Source: an uncultured Clostridia bacterium (lineage in GTDB: Bacteria > Bacillota > Clostridia > TANB77 > CAG-508). Taken from it: a DNA stretch of 64,000 bases. The position numbers and the translations under genes were made by a program. The notes beneath the pieces were generated by a model. The model was not told the origin of the DNA. It was given only the letters and a program-made list of their open reading frames with translations, and made no database searches. Location: the NCBI GenBank assembly GCA_934182605.1, contig CAKPRQ010000001.1, forward strand, positions 62,001 to 126,000. The letters run 5' to 3'. Each line of letters begins with the position of its first letter. The first letter of the stretch is position 1. Of this stretch, positions 28,358 to 37,248 are shown piece by piece.

Positions 28358-29059
28358 TTATTCCACTATAGTTCCTATATTTTCGCCTTCTATAATTTTT
28401 ATCATATTTTCAGGTTCATTTATTCCAAATACTACTAATGGAATATTATTATCTCTACAAAGTGATGTAGCTGTTGAGTCCATTACTTTTAAATCTTTAT
28501 TTAATATATCTAAATATGATATTTTATCATATTTTTTTGCTGTTGCATCTTTTTTTGGATCTGCGGAATATACGCCATCTATTGTTTTTGCTAGCAATAT
28601 AACTTCCGCCCCTATTTCAGCAGCTCTTAAAGCTGCTGCAGTATCTGTTGTAAAGAAAGGATTGCCTGTTCCAGCTCCAAAAATAACTACTCTATTTTTT
28701 TCTAAATGTCTTATTGCTTTTCTTTTTATATATGGTTCTGCAATTTCTTTCATTTCTATTGCTGTTTGTACTCTTGTTTGTACTCCTTTTGCTTCTAAAG
28801 CTTCTTGTAGTGCTAAAGCATTTATTGTAGTAGCTAACATTCCCATATAGTCTGATGTTGTTCTTTCCATTGTATAGCCATCTCTACCTCTCCAAAAATT
28901 TCCGCCTCCTACTACTATTGCTACTCTTACATTTTTTTCATATAATTTTTTTATAGCTTCACATATGTTTGAAACAACTGTAGGATCTATTCCTGTTTTT
29001 TTGTCTCCAGCTAATGCTTCACCACTTAATTTTAATAATATTCTTTTATACTTTATCAT
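28358..29059 (-). CDS. pyrH: UMP kinase
   Basis: A 233-residue amino-acid-kinase-fold UMP kinase: LLKLSGEAL near 7-15, [13 protein letters not shown] near 48, [20 protein letters not shown] near 130 and DGVYSADPK near 160. It phosphorylates UMP to UDP using ATP and is allosterically controlled in bacteria. In most Firmicutes it follows rpsB-tsf; here it follows capsule-regulator genes 33 bases upstream, so a genome rearrangement has joined the two. Confidence 0.97.
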   Translation of the reverse strand: MIKYKRILLKLSGEALAGDKKTGIDPTVVSNICEAIKKLYEKNVRVAIVVGGGNFWRGRDGYTMERTTSDYMGMLATTINALALQEALEAKGVQTRVQTAIEMKEIAEPYIKRKAIRHLEKNRVVIFGAGTGNPFFTTDTAAALRAAEIGAEVILLAKTIDGVYSADPKKDATAKKYDKISYLDILNKDLKVMDSTATSLCRDNNIPLVVFGINEPENMIKIIEGENIGTIVE

Positions 29060-29091
29060 ATTTTTAATCCTTTCATTATTTATATATGTTT

Positions 29092-29814
29092 TTAATATAC
29101 AATTTTCTGTGCATTTAAGTACATTATATTTTCTAGATACTCTGTTGTAGCCACTTTTTGAAGTTTTTTCAATATATCTGGCATATATTCATATATAGTT
29201 TGATCTTTATGTACATCACTGGCTAAATAATCTATTTTTTCCTTTTTCAATAATTTTTTTACAGTTTTTTGAGCGCCTTTTCCATAATAACCTATTATAG
29301 AGGCATAATTTGATTGAATTTCTGCACCCATTTCTATAAATTTATCTACTATTTCTAAATTATTCTGAACAAATTTATATCTTTCAACATGCGCTATTAT
29401 TGGTTGATATCCTAATTGAATTAATTTTTGAATTTCGCTTTCTAAGTATAATTGATGTACCTCAAAAGATGTTTCTACTAATATATATTTAGAATTTGCT
29501 AATGTAAAATATTTATCTAATTCCTTGTCCATTTCTGGGAATACATATACTTCATTACCGTAATATAAATTTATATTTAAGTTTTCTTTTTCTATAATGT
29601 TTAATAATTCTTTATATTTTTCTAATAATGTTGCTTTACTGTTTTCAAACGCCGTTTTATAATGATGAGGAGTTAAAATTATATCTTTAACTCCTACTTT
29701 TTTTGCTTCTTTTAATATTCTTATACTTTGCTCTAAATTTTTAGCTCCATCATCTACATTATTCATAATGTGAGTATGTATATCAAATATTTTTATGTTT
29801 CCTAATTTATTCAT
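29092..29814 (-). CDS. CpsB/CapC-type tyrosine phosphatase
   Basis: A 240-residue PHP-fold metal-dependent phosphotyrosine phosphatase: [17 protein letters not shown] near residues 10-26, LTPHHYK near 47, NEVYVFPEM near 87, IAHVERYKF near 140, ASDVHKDQ near 198. These histidines and acids bind the metal cluster. It dephosphorylates the CpsD kinase and so tunes capsule assembly. It follows cpsD by 51 bases and precedes pyrH. Confidence 0.92.
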   Translation of the reverse strand: MNKLGNIKIFDIHTHIMNNVDDGAKNLEQSIRILKEAKKVGVKDIILTPHHYKTAFENSKATLLEKYKELLNIIEKENLNINLYYGNEVYVFPEMDKELDKYFTLANSKYILVETSFEVHQLYLESEIQKLIQLGYQPIIAHVERYKFVQNNLEIVDKFIEMGAEIQSNYASIIGYYGKGAQKTVKKLLKKEKIDYLASDVHKDQTIYEYMPDILKKLQKVATTEYLENIMYLNAQKIVY

Positions 29815-29865
29815 AGTTCATGGAATTCCTTTCAAACATATTAAGTAATTCTTCTTAATCTATTT

Positions 29866-30594
29866 TTAACTTCTCATTCTTCTATTAGATTTTACTAAAG
29901 AATTTTCATGATAATATGAACTATATCCATAAGATTTTCTAGTGTATGGTACTTTGTTAAATACTATACCTATTATATTTCCGCCTGCTTTTTTTAAGTC
30001 TTTTATCATCTTTTTTAACTCTTCTGCTTTTCTTCTTCCTTGTTCTAATACTATAACTATTCCATCTACTTCACTTGCTAAAAGACTGGCATCTGCTACT
30101 GCTGTTACTGGTGGTGCATCTATTATTACTCTATCTGCCACATCTTGCATTTCATTTATTAAATATATAGTTTTTTTACTCATCAATAACTCTGTTGGAT
30201 TATTAGGACATTTTCCTGTTGGAATTACTTTTAAGTTAGGCATCGTTGTTCCCTTTACATATTCTACTAATGATAAAGTTTCACCCTCTTTTCTTTTAGT
30301 AGATAAAATATCTACTAATCCTGGTCTTAAAGAAGTTTCAAATATTTCGTGTTGTCTTCCTCTTCTCATATCTGTATCTAACAAAATTACATTATCATTT
30401 TTTTGTGCAAAAGAGACAGCAAGATTTGCAGAGACCCAACTTTTACCTTCTCCGCTTTCAAAACTTGTTACTAATATAGTTTTTATTTCTTGATTTGATC
30501 TTGTTTTTGTAAATAATATATTTGTTCTTAAACTTCTAAAAGTTTCTGCCATCGCTGAATTCGGTTGTTCTAAGACAATTAATTCTCCATTCAT
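29866..30594 (-). CDS. CpsD/CapB-type BY tyrosine kinase
   Basis: A 242-residue bacterial tyrosine kinase catalytic subunit: Walker A ESGEGKSWVSANLA near 47-60 (Trp follows the usual Ser), Walker A' ILLDTDMRRG near 75-84, and Walker B VIIDAPPVTAVADASLLA near 157. The C-terminus has a small tyrosine cluster (YGYSSYYHE), shorter than in many CpsD proteins. It is activated by the membrane adaptor encoded just upstream (start and stop overlap by one base) and reversed by the phosphatase downstream. Confidence 0.92.
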   Translation of the reverse strand: MNGELIVLEQPNSAMAETFRSLRTNILFTKTRSNQEIKTILVTSFESGEGKSWVSANLAVSFAQKNDNVILLDTDMRRGRQHEIFETSLRPGLVDILSTKRKEGETLSLVEYVKGTTMPNLKVIPTGKCPNNPTELLMSKKTIYLINEMQDVADRVIIDAPPVTAVADASLLASEVDGIVIVLEQGRRKAEELKKMIKDLKKAGGNIIGIVFNKVPYTRKSYGYSSYYHENSLVKSNRRMRS

Positions 30595-31352
30595 TATCTT
30601 AAATTACCTCCCTTCTTACTATTCATTTTTGCAATTTCTGCTATTACAGGTATATTAGTTACTTTTTCAATATCTGATACTGTTTTTATTTTTACATTTA
30701 ACATTTCTACTACTAATACATACATTACTGATAATACAATACCTATTAATACAAATATTACAATATCTTTAATATGGTTTACATTAACTGGATTTGTATC
30801 TACAGTTGGTTGGTCTACAACGTATACGTTATTAATGTTATATGCTTCATTTATTTTTTCAGTAAATACAACTAATAATTCACTTGCAATTGCTTGTGCT
30901 AAATTAGGGTCCTCATTTTTAACAGTAATTTTTATAATGGCTGTATCGTCTACAGCAGAAACTGATATATTATTCATTATACTAGCTTCTGTTAGTTTTT
31001 CTGTTCCGCTCACTTCTGGACTTTCTTTTAATTTTTTAACTACATCACTTGCAACTGTTTTAGTCTTAATTAATTCACCATATGTAGAAATCAAACTTTT
31101 ATTTAAAGTTAAATCTGTTTGTGTTATTGTTTGATCTGTAACTGGTGTTTCTGCAGGTGAACCTGTTGTTGGATCTGCAGGAGTTTCTGCATTTCTACCT
31201 AATAATACTGATGCATAAGATTCATACATTGGTGTTACAAAGAAAAATGAATATACTACTCCTATAATTAATAATACTGCTGTAACTATTCCTATTATAA
31301 TTTTCTTTTCCCATAAGGCAAGTAATAATTCTTTTAAATCTAATTCTTCCAC
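30594..31352 (-). CDS. Wzz/CapA-type chain-length determinant and kinase activator
   Basis: 252 residues with two membrane helices (about 16-35 and 193-213) around an extracytoplasmic coiled region. The PVNVNHIKDIV region before helix 2 is the Wzz/CpsC proline-rich motif, and VDQPTVDTNPVNV is typical. The short cytoplasmic C-terminus would activate the CpsD kinase. It controls polymer length together with the Wzy polymerase at 40914. It lies downstream of an ATPase gene that interrupts the capsule locus. Confidence 0.9.
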   Translation of the reverse strand: MEELDLKELLLALWEKKIIIGIVTAVLLIIGVVYSFFFVTPMYESYASVLLGRNAETPADPTTGSPAETPVTDQTITQTDLTLNKSLISTYGELIKTKTVASDVVKKLKESPEVSGTEKLTEASIMNNISVSAVDDTAIIKITVKNEDPNLAQAIASELLVVFTEKINEAYNINNVYVVDQPTVDTNPVNVNHIKDIVIFVLIGIVLSVMYVLVVEMLNVKIKTVSDIEKVTNIPVIAEIAKMNSKKGGNLR

Positions 31353-31460
31353 ATGAATTCTCCTTTAAATTTTTTTACTAACATTAAATATTATACATTA
31401 ATTTTTGATTTTTTTCAATACTTTTAGAAATGAATTTTTACATATAAAATTTAATATAAA

Positions 31461-32750
31461 TTAATTTTTCAAGCATCCTATTGGAACGACTAATATTCCA
31501 TTTTTTGTCGTATATGCCATTTTAGTATTAGTAATAATCATTAAAAATTCCGGTTTTCTTAATCTATCATTTTTTTTAATTAAATTTTCTAATTCTAATA
31601 AGTGTTTTTCTGCTTCTTCTATTAACTTTTCACTTCCTATTTTTGTTTCTATTAAACAATACTTTCCATTATCAAAATGAGCTACTTCATCACATTCTAA
31701 TCCGTATCTATCTCTATAATGATTTAATGTACCTCCTATTGAATTAATATATACACTTAAATCTCTATCTACTAAATTTTCAAAAAGTAATCCATAAGTA
31801 TTAGGGTCAAGCATTAATTCTTTTGGTGATATTCCAAGCAAAGCAGTAGCAAGAGAAGGATCAACTAAGCTCTTTTTAGGTGTCGATCTAATTGCTGTTT
31901 TACTTCTAATATTAGGATTCCAAGCTGGAATTTCATCAATAATATAAAGCTTTTTTAGTACTGCTAAATAATCATTTATTGTTCTATCTGTTACATTATT
32001 ATTATTTGCAATAACATCATCAATTAGAGTTTGATTTGACTCGATTGTTGAAGCCAATCTTGCGTATGATTTTAGAATTAATCTTGCTAACTCTGAATTT
32101 CTTAAAACACCATCTATTCTACAAATCTCCGATTCACAAACGGCAGTAATATAGTTTTTTGAAATTCCTAATGAATCCTTTTCATCTTCCATATTAAAAA
32201 TATCTGGCCATCCGCCTCTACAAATTAAGAATGCCATTCTTTCATACGTAATGTCACTTGTTATTCCGTCGATTTTTCTATTTCCTTCTAAAAGCTCTGA
32301 TAATGAAATTTTACCATTTGAATCTCCGCTTTCAAATAGAGACATTGTTTTCATATCTATAAAAGCAAATCTTCCAGCACCTGAATGTAGGCTTTTATTT
32401 TCCTTCTCATTCGGAGTTGCTGAACCTGTTAAAAGATACTGTCCCTTTTTTCCTGTCTCATCTACTGAATGTCTAACTGTATTCCACAAATTAGGTGCCA
32501 ACTGCCATTCGTCAATTAATCTTGGCTTTTCTCCTTCCAACAACAAAGATGGCTTTATTTCTGCAAGTTTTAATGCATTAGAATTTTCTTCATCTATATC
32601 TTCGTCTTGTAACTCTATATAGCTTTTTGCACGTTGTTTACAAGTTGTTGTTTTTCCACACCATTTTGGACCTCTTATTAAAATTGCACCTGCAATCTTC
32701 ATCTGCCTAGATAATTCTTTATCGATAATTCTTTCTTTATAATCTTCCAT
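31461..32750 (-). CDS. AAA_14/DUF4143-type ATP-binding protein
   Basis: 429 residues: N-terminal P-loop ATPase (Walker A RGPKWCGKTTTCKQ near 25-38, RLIDEWQLAPNLW near 78, YLLTGSATPNEKEN near 105). A winged-helix-like middle (VTDRTINDYLAVLKKLYII) precedes the C-terminal DUF4143 domain with a nuclease-like core (ECDEVAHF ... YCLIETKIG). This family is common in gut anaerobes and its role is not established; links to defence, toxin-antitoxin or mobile functions have been proposed. It separates ugd from the Wzz/CpsD/CpsB genes. Three 23-bp repeats precede it. Confidence 0.85.
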   Translation of the reverse strand: MEDYKERIIDKELSRQMKIAGAILIRGPKWCGKTTTCKQRAKSYIELQDEDIDEENSNALKLAEIKPSLLLEGEKPRLIDEWQLAPNLWNTVRHSVDETGKKGQYLLTGSATPNEKENKSLHSGAGRFAFIDMKTMSLFESGDSNGKISLSELLEGNRKIDGITSDITYERMAFLICRGGWPDIFNMEDEKDSLGISKNYITAVCESEICRIDGVLRNSELARLILKSYARLASTIESNQTLIDDVIANNNNVTDRTINDYLAVLKKLYIIDEIPAWNPNIRSKTAIRSTPKKSLVDPSLATALLGISPKELMLDPNTYGLLFENLVDRDLSVYINSIGGTLNHYRDRYGLECDEVAHFDNGKYCLIETKIGSEKLIEEAEKHLLELENLIKKNDRLRKPEFLMIITNTKMAYTTKNGILVVPIGCLKN

Positions 32751-32793
32751 AAATATTCTCCTATCAAATATATTATACTATATTTTTTCATTC

Positions 32794-32856
32794 ATTTCAA
32801 GAATTTGTGGTATTTTATTTCAAAGATTTGTGGCTTTTCATTTCAAACATTTGTGA
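32794..32856. repeat. Three 23-bp tandem direct repeats before the DUF4143 ATPase
   Basis: ATTTCAA(G/A)NATTTGTG(G/A) begins at 32794, 32817 and 32840, exactly 23 bases apart, with A/T-rich 6-base spacers. On the coding strand of the downstream ATPase each reads CACAAATNNTTGAAAT. The array ends 44 bases before the ATPase start and directly after the stop of the 69-residue gene. Spacing of about two helical turns suggests a regulator binding array. Confidence 0.7.
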
Positions 32857-32858
32857 TT

Positions 32859-33068
32859 TTACATATAAAACTCTTTATACCATTCTGCAAATTTTCTTAA
32901 TCCTTCTAATAAAAATTTTCTTTCTTTGTTTCGAAACTTTATATCGCCTATTTTAATTTGTATATAATATTTTTTTGAAAAACCTTCTTTTTTTATAATT
33001 TCCTTTTCTAACATTTCATTTAAAATATTAATTGTGGCATTCGTCCACATTCGTTTGCTTTCGTCCAT
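32859..33068 (-). CDS. Small basic protein, possible winged-helix fragment
   Basis: 69 residues, highly charged. The segment NILNEMLEKEIIKKEGFSKKYY looks like the recognition helix and wing of a winged-helix regulator, but the protein is too short to be a complete one. The ribosome binding site is poor (AAGAAAAAAAT). It may be a decayed fragment or a small regulator of the ATPase gene next to it. Confidence 0.4.
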   Translation of the reverse strand: MDESKRMWTNATINILNEMLEKEIIKKEGFSKKYYIQIKIGDIKFRNKERKFLLEGLRKFAEWYKEFYM

Positions 33069-33094
33069 TTTTGATATTTTTTTCTTATTTACAT

Positions 33095-34261
33095 TTAATC
33101 TCTTGCGTATAAATCTCTTGTATATATTTTATTATTTACCTTTTTAATGTTTTCATCAATACGATTTACTAATATTACATCAGCTATATTTTTAAATTCT
33201 TCAAAATCTTTTACTACGGTGCAATTATTATAAGTTGGTTTATCTAATGTAGGTTCATAAATTAATATTTTTATATCTTTTTCCATTAATCCTTTTATAA
33301 TATCGCTAATAGCACTTGTTCTAAAATTATCTGAATTTGCTTTCATTGTGAGTCTATAAATTCCAACTACTTTAGGTTGTTTTTTTAGAATCATATTTAT
33401 TATGTGTTCTTTTCTTGTTTTGTTTGATTTTACAATAGCTTCTACTAAATTTTGTGGTACATTATTATAATTTGCTAATAATTGTTTCGTATCTTTTGGT
33501 AAACAATATCCACCGTATCCAAAAGATGGATTATTATAGTAATCTCCTATTCTTGGGTCTAAACACACACCTTCTATAATGTCTTGAGTGTTTAATCCTT
33601 TTAATTCTGCATAAGTATCTAATTCATTAAAATATGATACTCTTAAAGCTAAATATGTATTAGCAAATAATTTAACTGCTTCCGCTTCTGTAGAATTCAT
33701 ATATTTTATAATTACATCTTCTTTTAATGATACCTCTTTTAAAGCATTTGCAAATTCTTCTGCTCTTTTTGATTTTTCTCCAACTATAATTCTTGAAGGA
33801 TATAAGTTATCATATAAGGCTTTTCCTTCTCTTAAGAATTCTGGTGAGAACATAATATTATCTATATTATATTTCTTTTTAACCATTTCTGTAAATCCAA
33901 CTGGTATAGTTGATTTGATTACCATAGTTGTATCTATATTCATACTAATTACTTTTTGAATTATATCTTCTACGCTTGAAGTATCGAAATGGTTTAAGTT
34001 TTCATCATAATTAGTTGGTGTGCTTATTATAATGAATTTTGCATCTTTAAAAGCTTCTTTATAATCTAATGTTGCTTTTAAGTTTAATTCTTTCGTTTTA
34101 AAATATTCCTCGATTTTTTCATCTTTTATTGGTGATATTCTTTTGTTTATCATTTCTATCTTTTCTGGTATTATGTCTAATGCATATACCTCGTTTTTTT
34201 GACTTAATAATGTGGCTAATGATAATCCCACATATCCTGTTCCTGCTATTGCTATTTTCAT
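33095..34261 (-). CDS. ugd: UDP-glucose/nucleotide-sugar 6-dehydrogenase
   Basis: A 388-residue complete UDP-sugar dehydrogenase: Rossmann [15 protein letters not shown] at 3-17, [16 protein letters not shown] near 80, [15 protein letters not shown] near 116, [20 protein letters not shown] near 138, and the catalytic cysteine in [13 protein letters not shown] near 255. It oxidises UDP-glucose (or UDP-ManNAc-type sugar) to the uronic acid for capsule units. The first 520 bases are almost identical to the truncated copy at 35450. It has an intact AAAAGGAG site, unlike that copy. Confidence 0.92.
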   Translation of the reverse strand: MKIAIAGTGYVGLSLATLLSQKNEVYALDIIPEKIEMINKRISPIKDEKIEEYFKTKELNLKATLDYKEAFKDAKFIIISTPTNYDENLNHFDTSSVEDIIQKVISMNIDTTMVIKSTIPVGFTEMVKKKYNIDNIMFSPEFLREGKALYDNLYPSRIIVGEKSKRAEEFANALKEVSLKEDVIIKYMNSTEAEAVKLFANTYLALRVSYFNELDTYAELKGLNTQDIIEGVCLDPRIGDYYNNPSFGYGGYCLPKDTKQLLANYNNVPQNLVEAIVKSNKTRKEHIINMILKKQPKVVGIYRLTMKANSDNFRTSAISDIIKGLMEKDIKILIYEPTLDKPTYNNCTVVKDFEEFKNIADVILVNRIDENIKKVNNKIYTRDLYARD

Positions 34262-34270
34262 AGGTGGCTC
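33741..34270 (-). repeat. 530-bp direct repeat, right arm in the intact ugd
   Basis: The start of ugd plus 9 upstream bases matches 35511-36040 at a constant offset of 1770 bases. By eye there are four differences in 530 bases. The two copies lie in the same direction and flank the acyltransferase gene. Confidence 0.9.
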
Positions 34271-34354
34271 CTTTTGTTTATTTTAATATTTACTTTTTCT
34301 TTACAAACTTATTTAAAAAATTAGTTTTCTAACAATATCGTTATTTCATTCATA

Positions 34355-35407
34355 TTAAACTACATTCTTTAAAATCGATATTTTGCTAAATATATATGTT
34401 CCTATAAAAGATATTACAAAAGCTAAAATATATGTTATAGGTATATTTATTATTGCAACATTCATATTAATGCTTTCCAAAATAATTGAAATACTAGCAA
34501 TTATTACTGGATGCATAGCATAAATTCCTAAACTATTCTTTGAAATAATAGAAATCAACTTGTTTTCATGATTATTTTCTTTTTTATACCTATTTTTAAC
34601 CAATACAAAGATCATAACAGAATATAATAATACATTAATTGTAATATCTCCATATAATTGAATTGGTTGTCCTGTTGTAATTGATAATATTCCTGTTCCA
34701 ATAATAGTTACTAAAGCACTTACAAATCCCAATGTATAAAGCACTTTTTTATTCTTTATATCATAATTATTAATATACCAACCTAATATAAAATAAGTTG
34801 TAAATCCACCAACATAATTCATATTTATACAATCGATTATTTTTTGTATATATTCAAATATACTACTATAATTACTTCCAATATTAATAATTTGAGGAAC
34901 AATAAATGTAAAAACAATTGCAAGTATAATAAAATATTCTACATATTTTTTATTTTCATCTTTTACCCAAAGTCTTAATAATGGAAGTATTAAATACATT
35001 CCTATAATCATATAAATAAACCATAAATGAAAGTGCCCCTTAAAAAAATTACCAATAATTTTCAATATATTTATAGGTTCATGAGTAATAAATAACGGCA
35101 CCATAATATTATAAACAATATCATATAGAGCTGACCAAAATATAAAAAAAATAATTAATTTGACTATATGCTTTATTAATTTATTATTATAACTATAATC
35201 TTTATCAAGCATTATACTACCAGATATCATTACAAAAAGTGGAACGCCTATACGGGCAAAGCTATCAAATACATTACCTACCCAAAAATTAAAACCTCCA
35301 AAGTCCTTAGTAACATATCCTGAGCTTGCATGAATCATTACAACCGCCATACACGCAATAACTCTTAAAATATCTAAATAATATATTCTTTTTCTATTTA
35401 CTATCAT
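34355..35407 (-). CDS. Acyltransferase 3 family membrane protein
   Basis: About 350 residues with ten predicted membrane helices and the acyltransferase 3 signature (RIYYLDILRVIACMAVVMIH with the active-site histidine, then FDSFARIGVPLFVMISG and SLGIYAMHPVII). Such enzymes put acetyl or similar groups on capsule or wall sugars. I start it at ATG 35407, where TTAGGAG lies 8 bases upstream; an ATG at 35425 overlaps that site. It is framed by the two ugd copies and so could be lost or swapped by recombination. Confidence 0.88.
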   Translation of the reverse strand: MIVNRKRIYYLDILRVIACMAVVMIHASSGYVTKDFGGFNFWVGNVFDSFARIGVPLFVMISGSIMLDKDYSYNNKLIKHIVKLIIFFIFWSALYDIVYNIMVPLFITHEPINILKIIGNFFKGHFHLWFIYMIIGMYLILPLLRLWVKDENKKYVEYFIILAIVFTFIVPQIINIGSNYSSIFEYIQKIIDCINMNYVGGFTTYFILGWYINNYDIKNKKVLYTLGFVSALVTIIGTGILSITTGQPIQLYGDITINVLLYSVMIFVLVKNRYKKENNHENKLISIISKNSLGIYAMHPVIIASISIILESINMNVAIINIPITYILAFVISFIGTYIFSKISILKNVV

Positions 35408-35449
35408 CAAATTTACTCCTAACATTTATATAATAAAATTATAAAAAAA

Positions 35450-36031
35450 TTATTTTTTACTTCTTATTTTTACTTTTTTTATTACAGATTCTTTTAACGA
35501 GCCTTCTTTTAAAGCATTTGCAAATTCTTCTGCTCTTTTTGATTTTTCTCCAACTATAATTCTTGAAGGATATAAGTTATCATATAAGGCTTTTCCTTCT
35601 CTTAAGAATTCTGGTGAGAACATAATATTATCTATATTATATTTCTTTTTAACCATTTCTGTAAATCCAACTGGTATAGTTGATTTGATTACCATAGTTG
35701 TATCTATATTCATACTAATTACTTTTTGAATTATATCTTCTACGCTTGAAGTATCGAAATGGTTTAAGTTTTCATCATAATTAGTTGGTGTGCTTATTAT
35801 AATGAATTTTGCATCTTTAAAAGCTTCTTTATAATCTAATGTTGCTTTTAAGTTTAATTCTTTCGTTTTAAAATATTCCTCGATTTTTTCATCTTTTATT
35901 GGTGATATTCTTTTGTTTATCATTTCTACCTTTTCTGGTATTATGTCTAATGCATATACCTCATTTTTTTGACTTAATATTGTGGCTAATGATAATCCCA
36001 CATATCCTGTTCCTGCTATTGCTATTTTCAT
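35450..36031 (-). pseudogene. Truncated ugd duplicate
   Basis: 193 residues, of which the first ~174 are nearly the same as Ugd at 33095 (three amino-acid changes). The sequence then diverges (NALKEGSLKESV...) and ends in a short basic tail. The catalytic cysteine and UDP-binding domain are missing, so it cannot be an active dehydrogenase. Its ribosome binding site has a G-to-T change (AAAATGAG for AAAAGGAG). It is the remnant of a duplication or cassette insertion. Confidence 0.85.
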
Positions 36032-36040
36032 CGGTGGCTC
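35511..36040 (-). repeat. 530-bp direct repeat, left arm in the truncated ugd
   Basis: Partner of 33741-34270. The copy ends at its inner side within the codons for NALKE, where the two genes stop matching. Confidence 0.9.
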
Positions 36041-36056
36041 ATTTTATATATATTTA

Positions 36057-37226
36057 TCATTTATATAATTTTAAAGATATTAATATTTTTTTTATACTTC
36101 CTTTTATTTTTCTCTTTATTTTTACATTTAACTTTTCTTTTGGCAAATTTCTTTTTATTGCACTTTCTATATCCATATTATTAATATCTTTAAAGAAAGT
36201 TTCTCTATTATTTGGCAAAGCTGATGCTTTTATCATGCTTGGATTATATTTAATGGCTTCTTCTATATTAGCTTCTTCATATTTAATTTTGTTTTTTATG
36301 TTTTCAAATAATTCTTCACCTTTTTTTGAATTAATAACCACTAATGACGTTCCCTTATCATCATCAAAAGTAGGTTTCAATTTTTGAACCCCCCAATAAT
36401 CGGCTAAAGTTATATCTGATATTCTATTTACACTTTTAAAAGCACAACTATAACATGAATCTCTTAAACATATATTTTTAAGAAAAGCTTTCATATACAA
36501 ATTATTACTAGCTTTTTCCTTAATACTTATATCATTGTTTAATTTTACATCTACATCATAACTTTTCCAACTATTTTCTTTATTTCTAAAATTAAAATTT
36601 ATTATCTTATCTTTCTCTTTATCTTCAATATTATTTTTATATTTTTCCCACACTAATGGTGATGGAACCCCATGACAAATTATATCTTGTGTATATAATT
36701 TATCATAATCTCTCATTAAATATGATTTTAACCCTTCTATCTGACAAGGAGTTCCTGTAAATAATACAAATTTTCCTTCATCTAATTTTTTCTTTGCTAA
36801 CTTATATGTATCACCTATTTGACTTTGTACATATTTTGAGCCTCTAAACTTATATAAATCTTCTAACTTGTCTATCATAAAATGTTTTACCATCATATCT
36901 TTATCAAAAGCGGCTCCAAAAATAACGCCATTTTTTGATAAAATATTTTCAGCTAATAGCGTAAATATACCTCCAGAAGAACTTACGCTTCTTACTTTAT
37001 CATCTTTATTTATACAAGCATAAGCTTTAGGTTCATTATCTATTTTAACTTTATTTATTATTGGACATACTTTTTCACATAAACCACAATTTATACATTT
37101 ATCCTTATCTACAAAAGGATATTTAAAGCCCTTTTCATCTACTTTCATTTCTATTGCGTTTTTAGGACATATATTATGGCAAGCATAGCACCCACAACAT
37201 TTATCTTTTTCTTTAATTTCTATCAT
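36057..37226 (-). CDS. FrhB-like iron-sulfur protein of polysaccharide locus
   Basis: 389 residues. Two [4Fe-4S] motifs at the N-terminus (CCGCYACHNICP at about 10-21 and CINCGLCEKVCP at about 43-54) lead into a coenzyme F420 hydrogenase/dehydrogenase beta-subunit-like domain (SSGGIFTLLAENIL near 85, FTGTPCQIEGLKSYL near 160, ADYWGVQKLKPTFDDDKGTS near 285). Proteins of this type recur beside pyruvyl transferase genes in capsule loci and may carry out a redox step on a sugar. F420 use is not implied. The substrate is unknown. Confidence 0.85.
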   Translation of the reverse strand: MIEIKEKDKCCGCYACHNICPKNAIEMKVDEKGFKYPFVDKDKCINCGLCEKVCPIINKVKIDNEPKAYACINKDDKVRSVSSSGGIFTLLAENILSKNGVIFGAAFDKDMMVKHFMIDKLEDLYKFRGSKYVQSQIGDTYKLAKKKLDEGKFVLFTGTPCQIEGLKSYLMRDYDKLYTQDIICHGVPSPLVWEKYKNNIEDKEKDKIINFNFRNKENSWKSYDVDVKLNNDISIKEKASNNLYMKAFLKNICLRDSCYSCAFKSVNRISDITLADYWGVQKLKPTFDDDKGTSLVVINSKKGEELFENIKNKIKYEEANIEEAIKYNPSMIKASALPNNRETFFKDINNMDIESAIKRNLPKEKLNVKIKRKIKGSIKKILISLKLYK

Positions 37227-37248
37227 TTTATCAAACTCCTATAAAATT

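Noticed and set aside
28293..28850. A long plus-strand frame of 185 codons with an AAAGGAGGTG nearby.
   Set aside because: It lies antisense within pyrH and its content is the reverse reading of a conserved gene; the ribosome-site look-alike at 28323 is not followed by a start.
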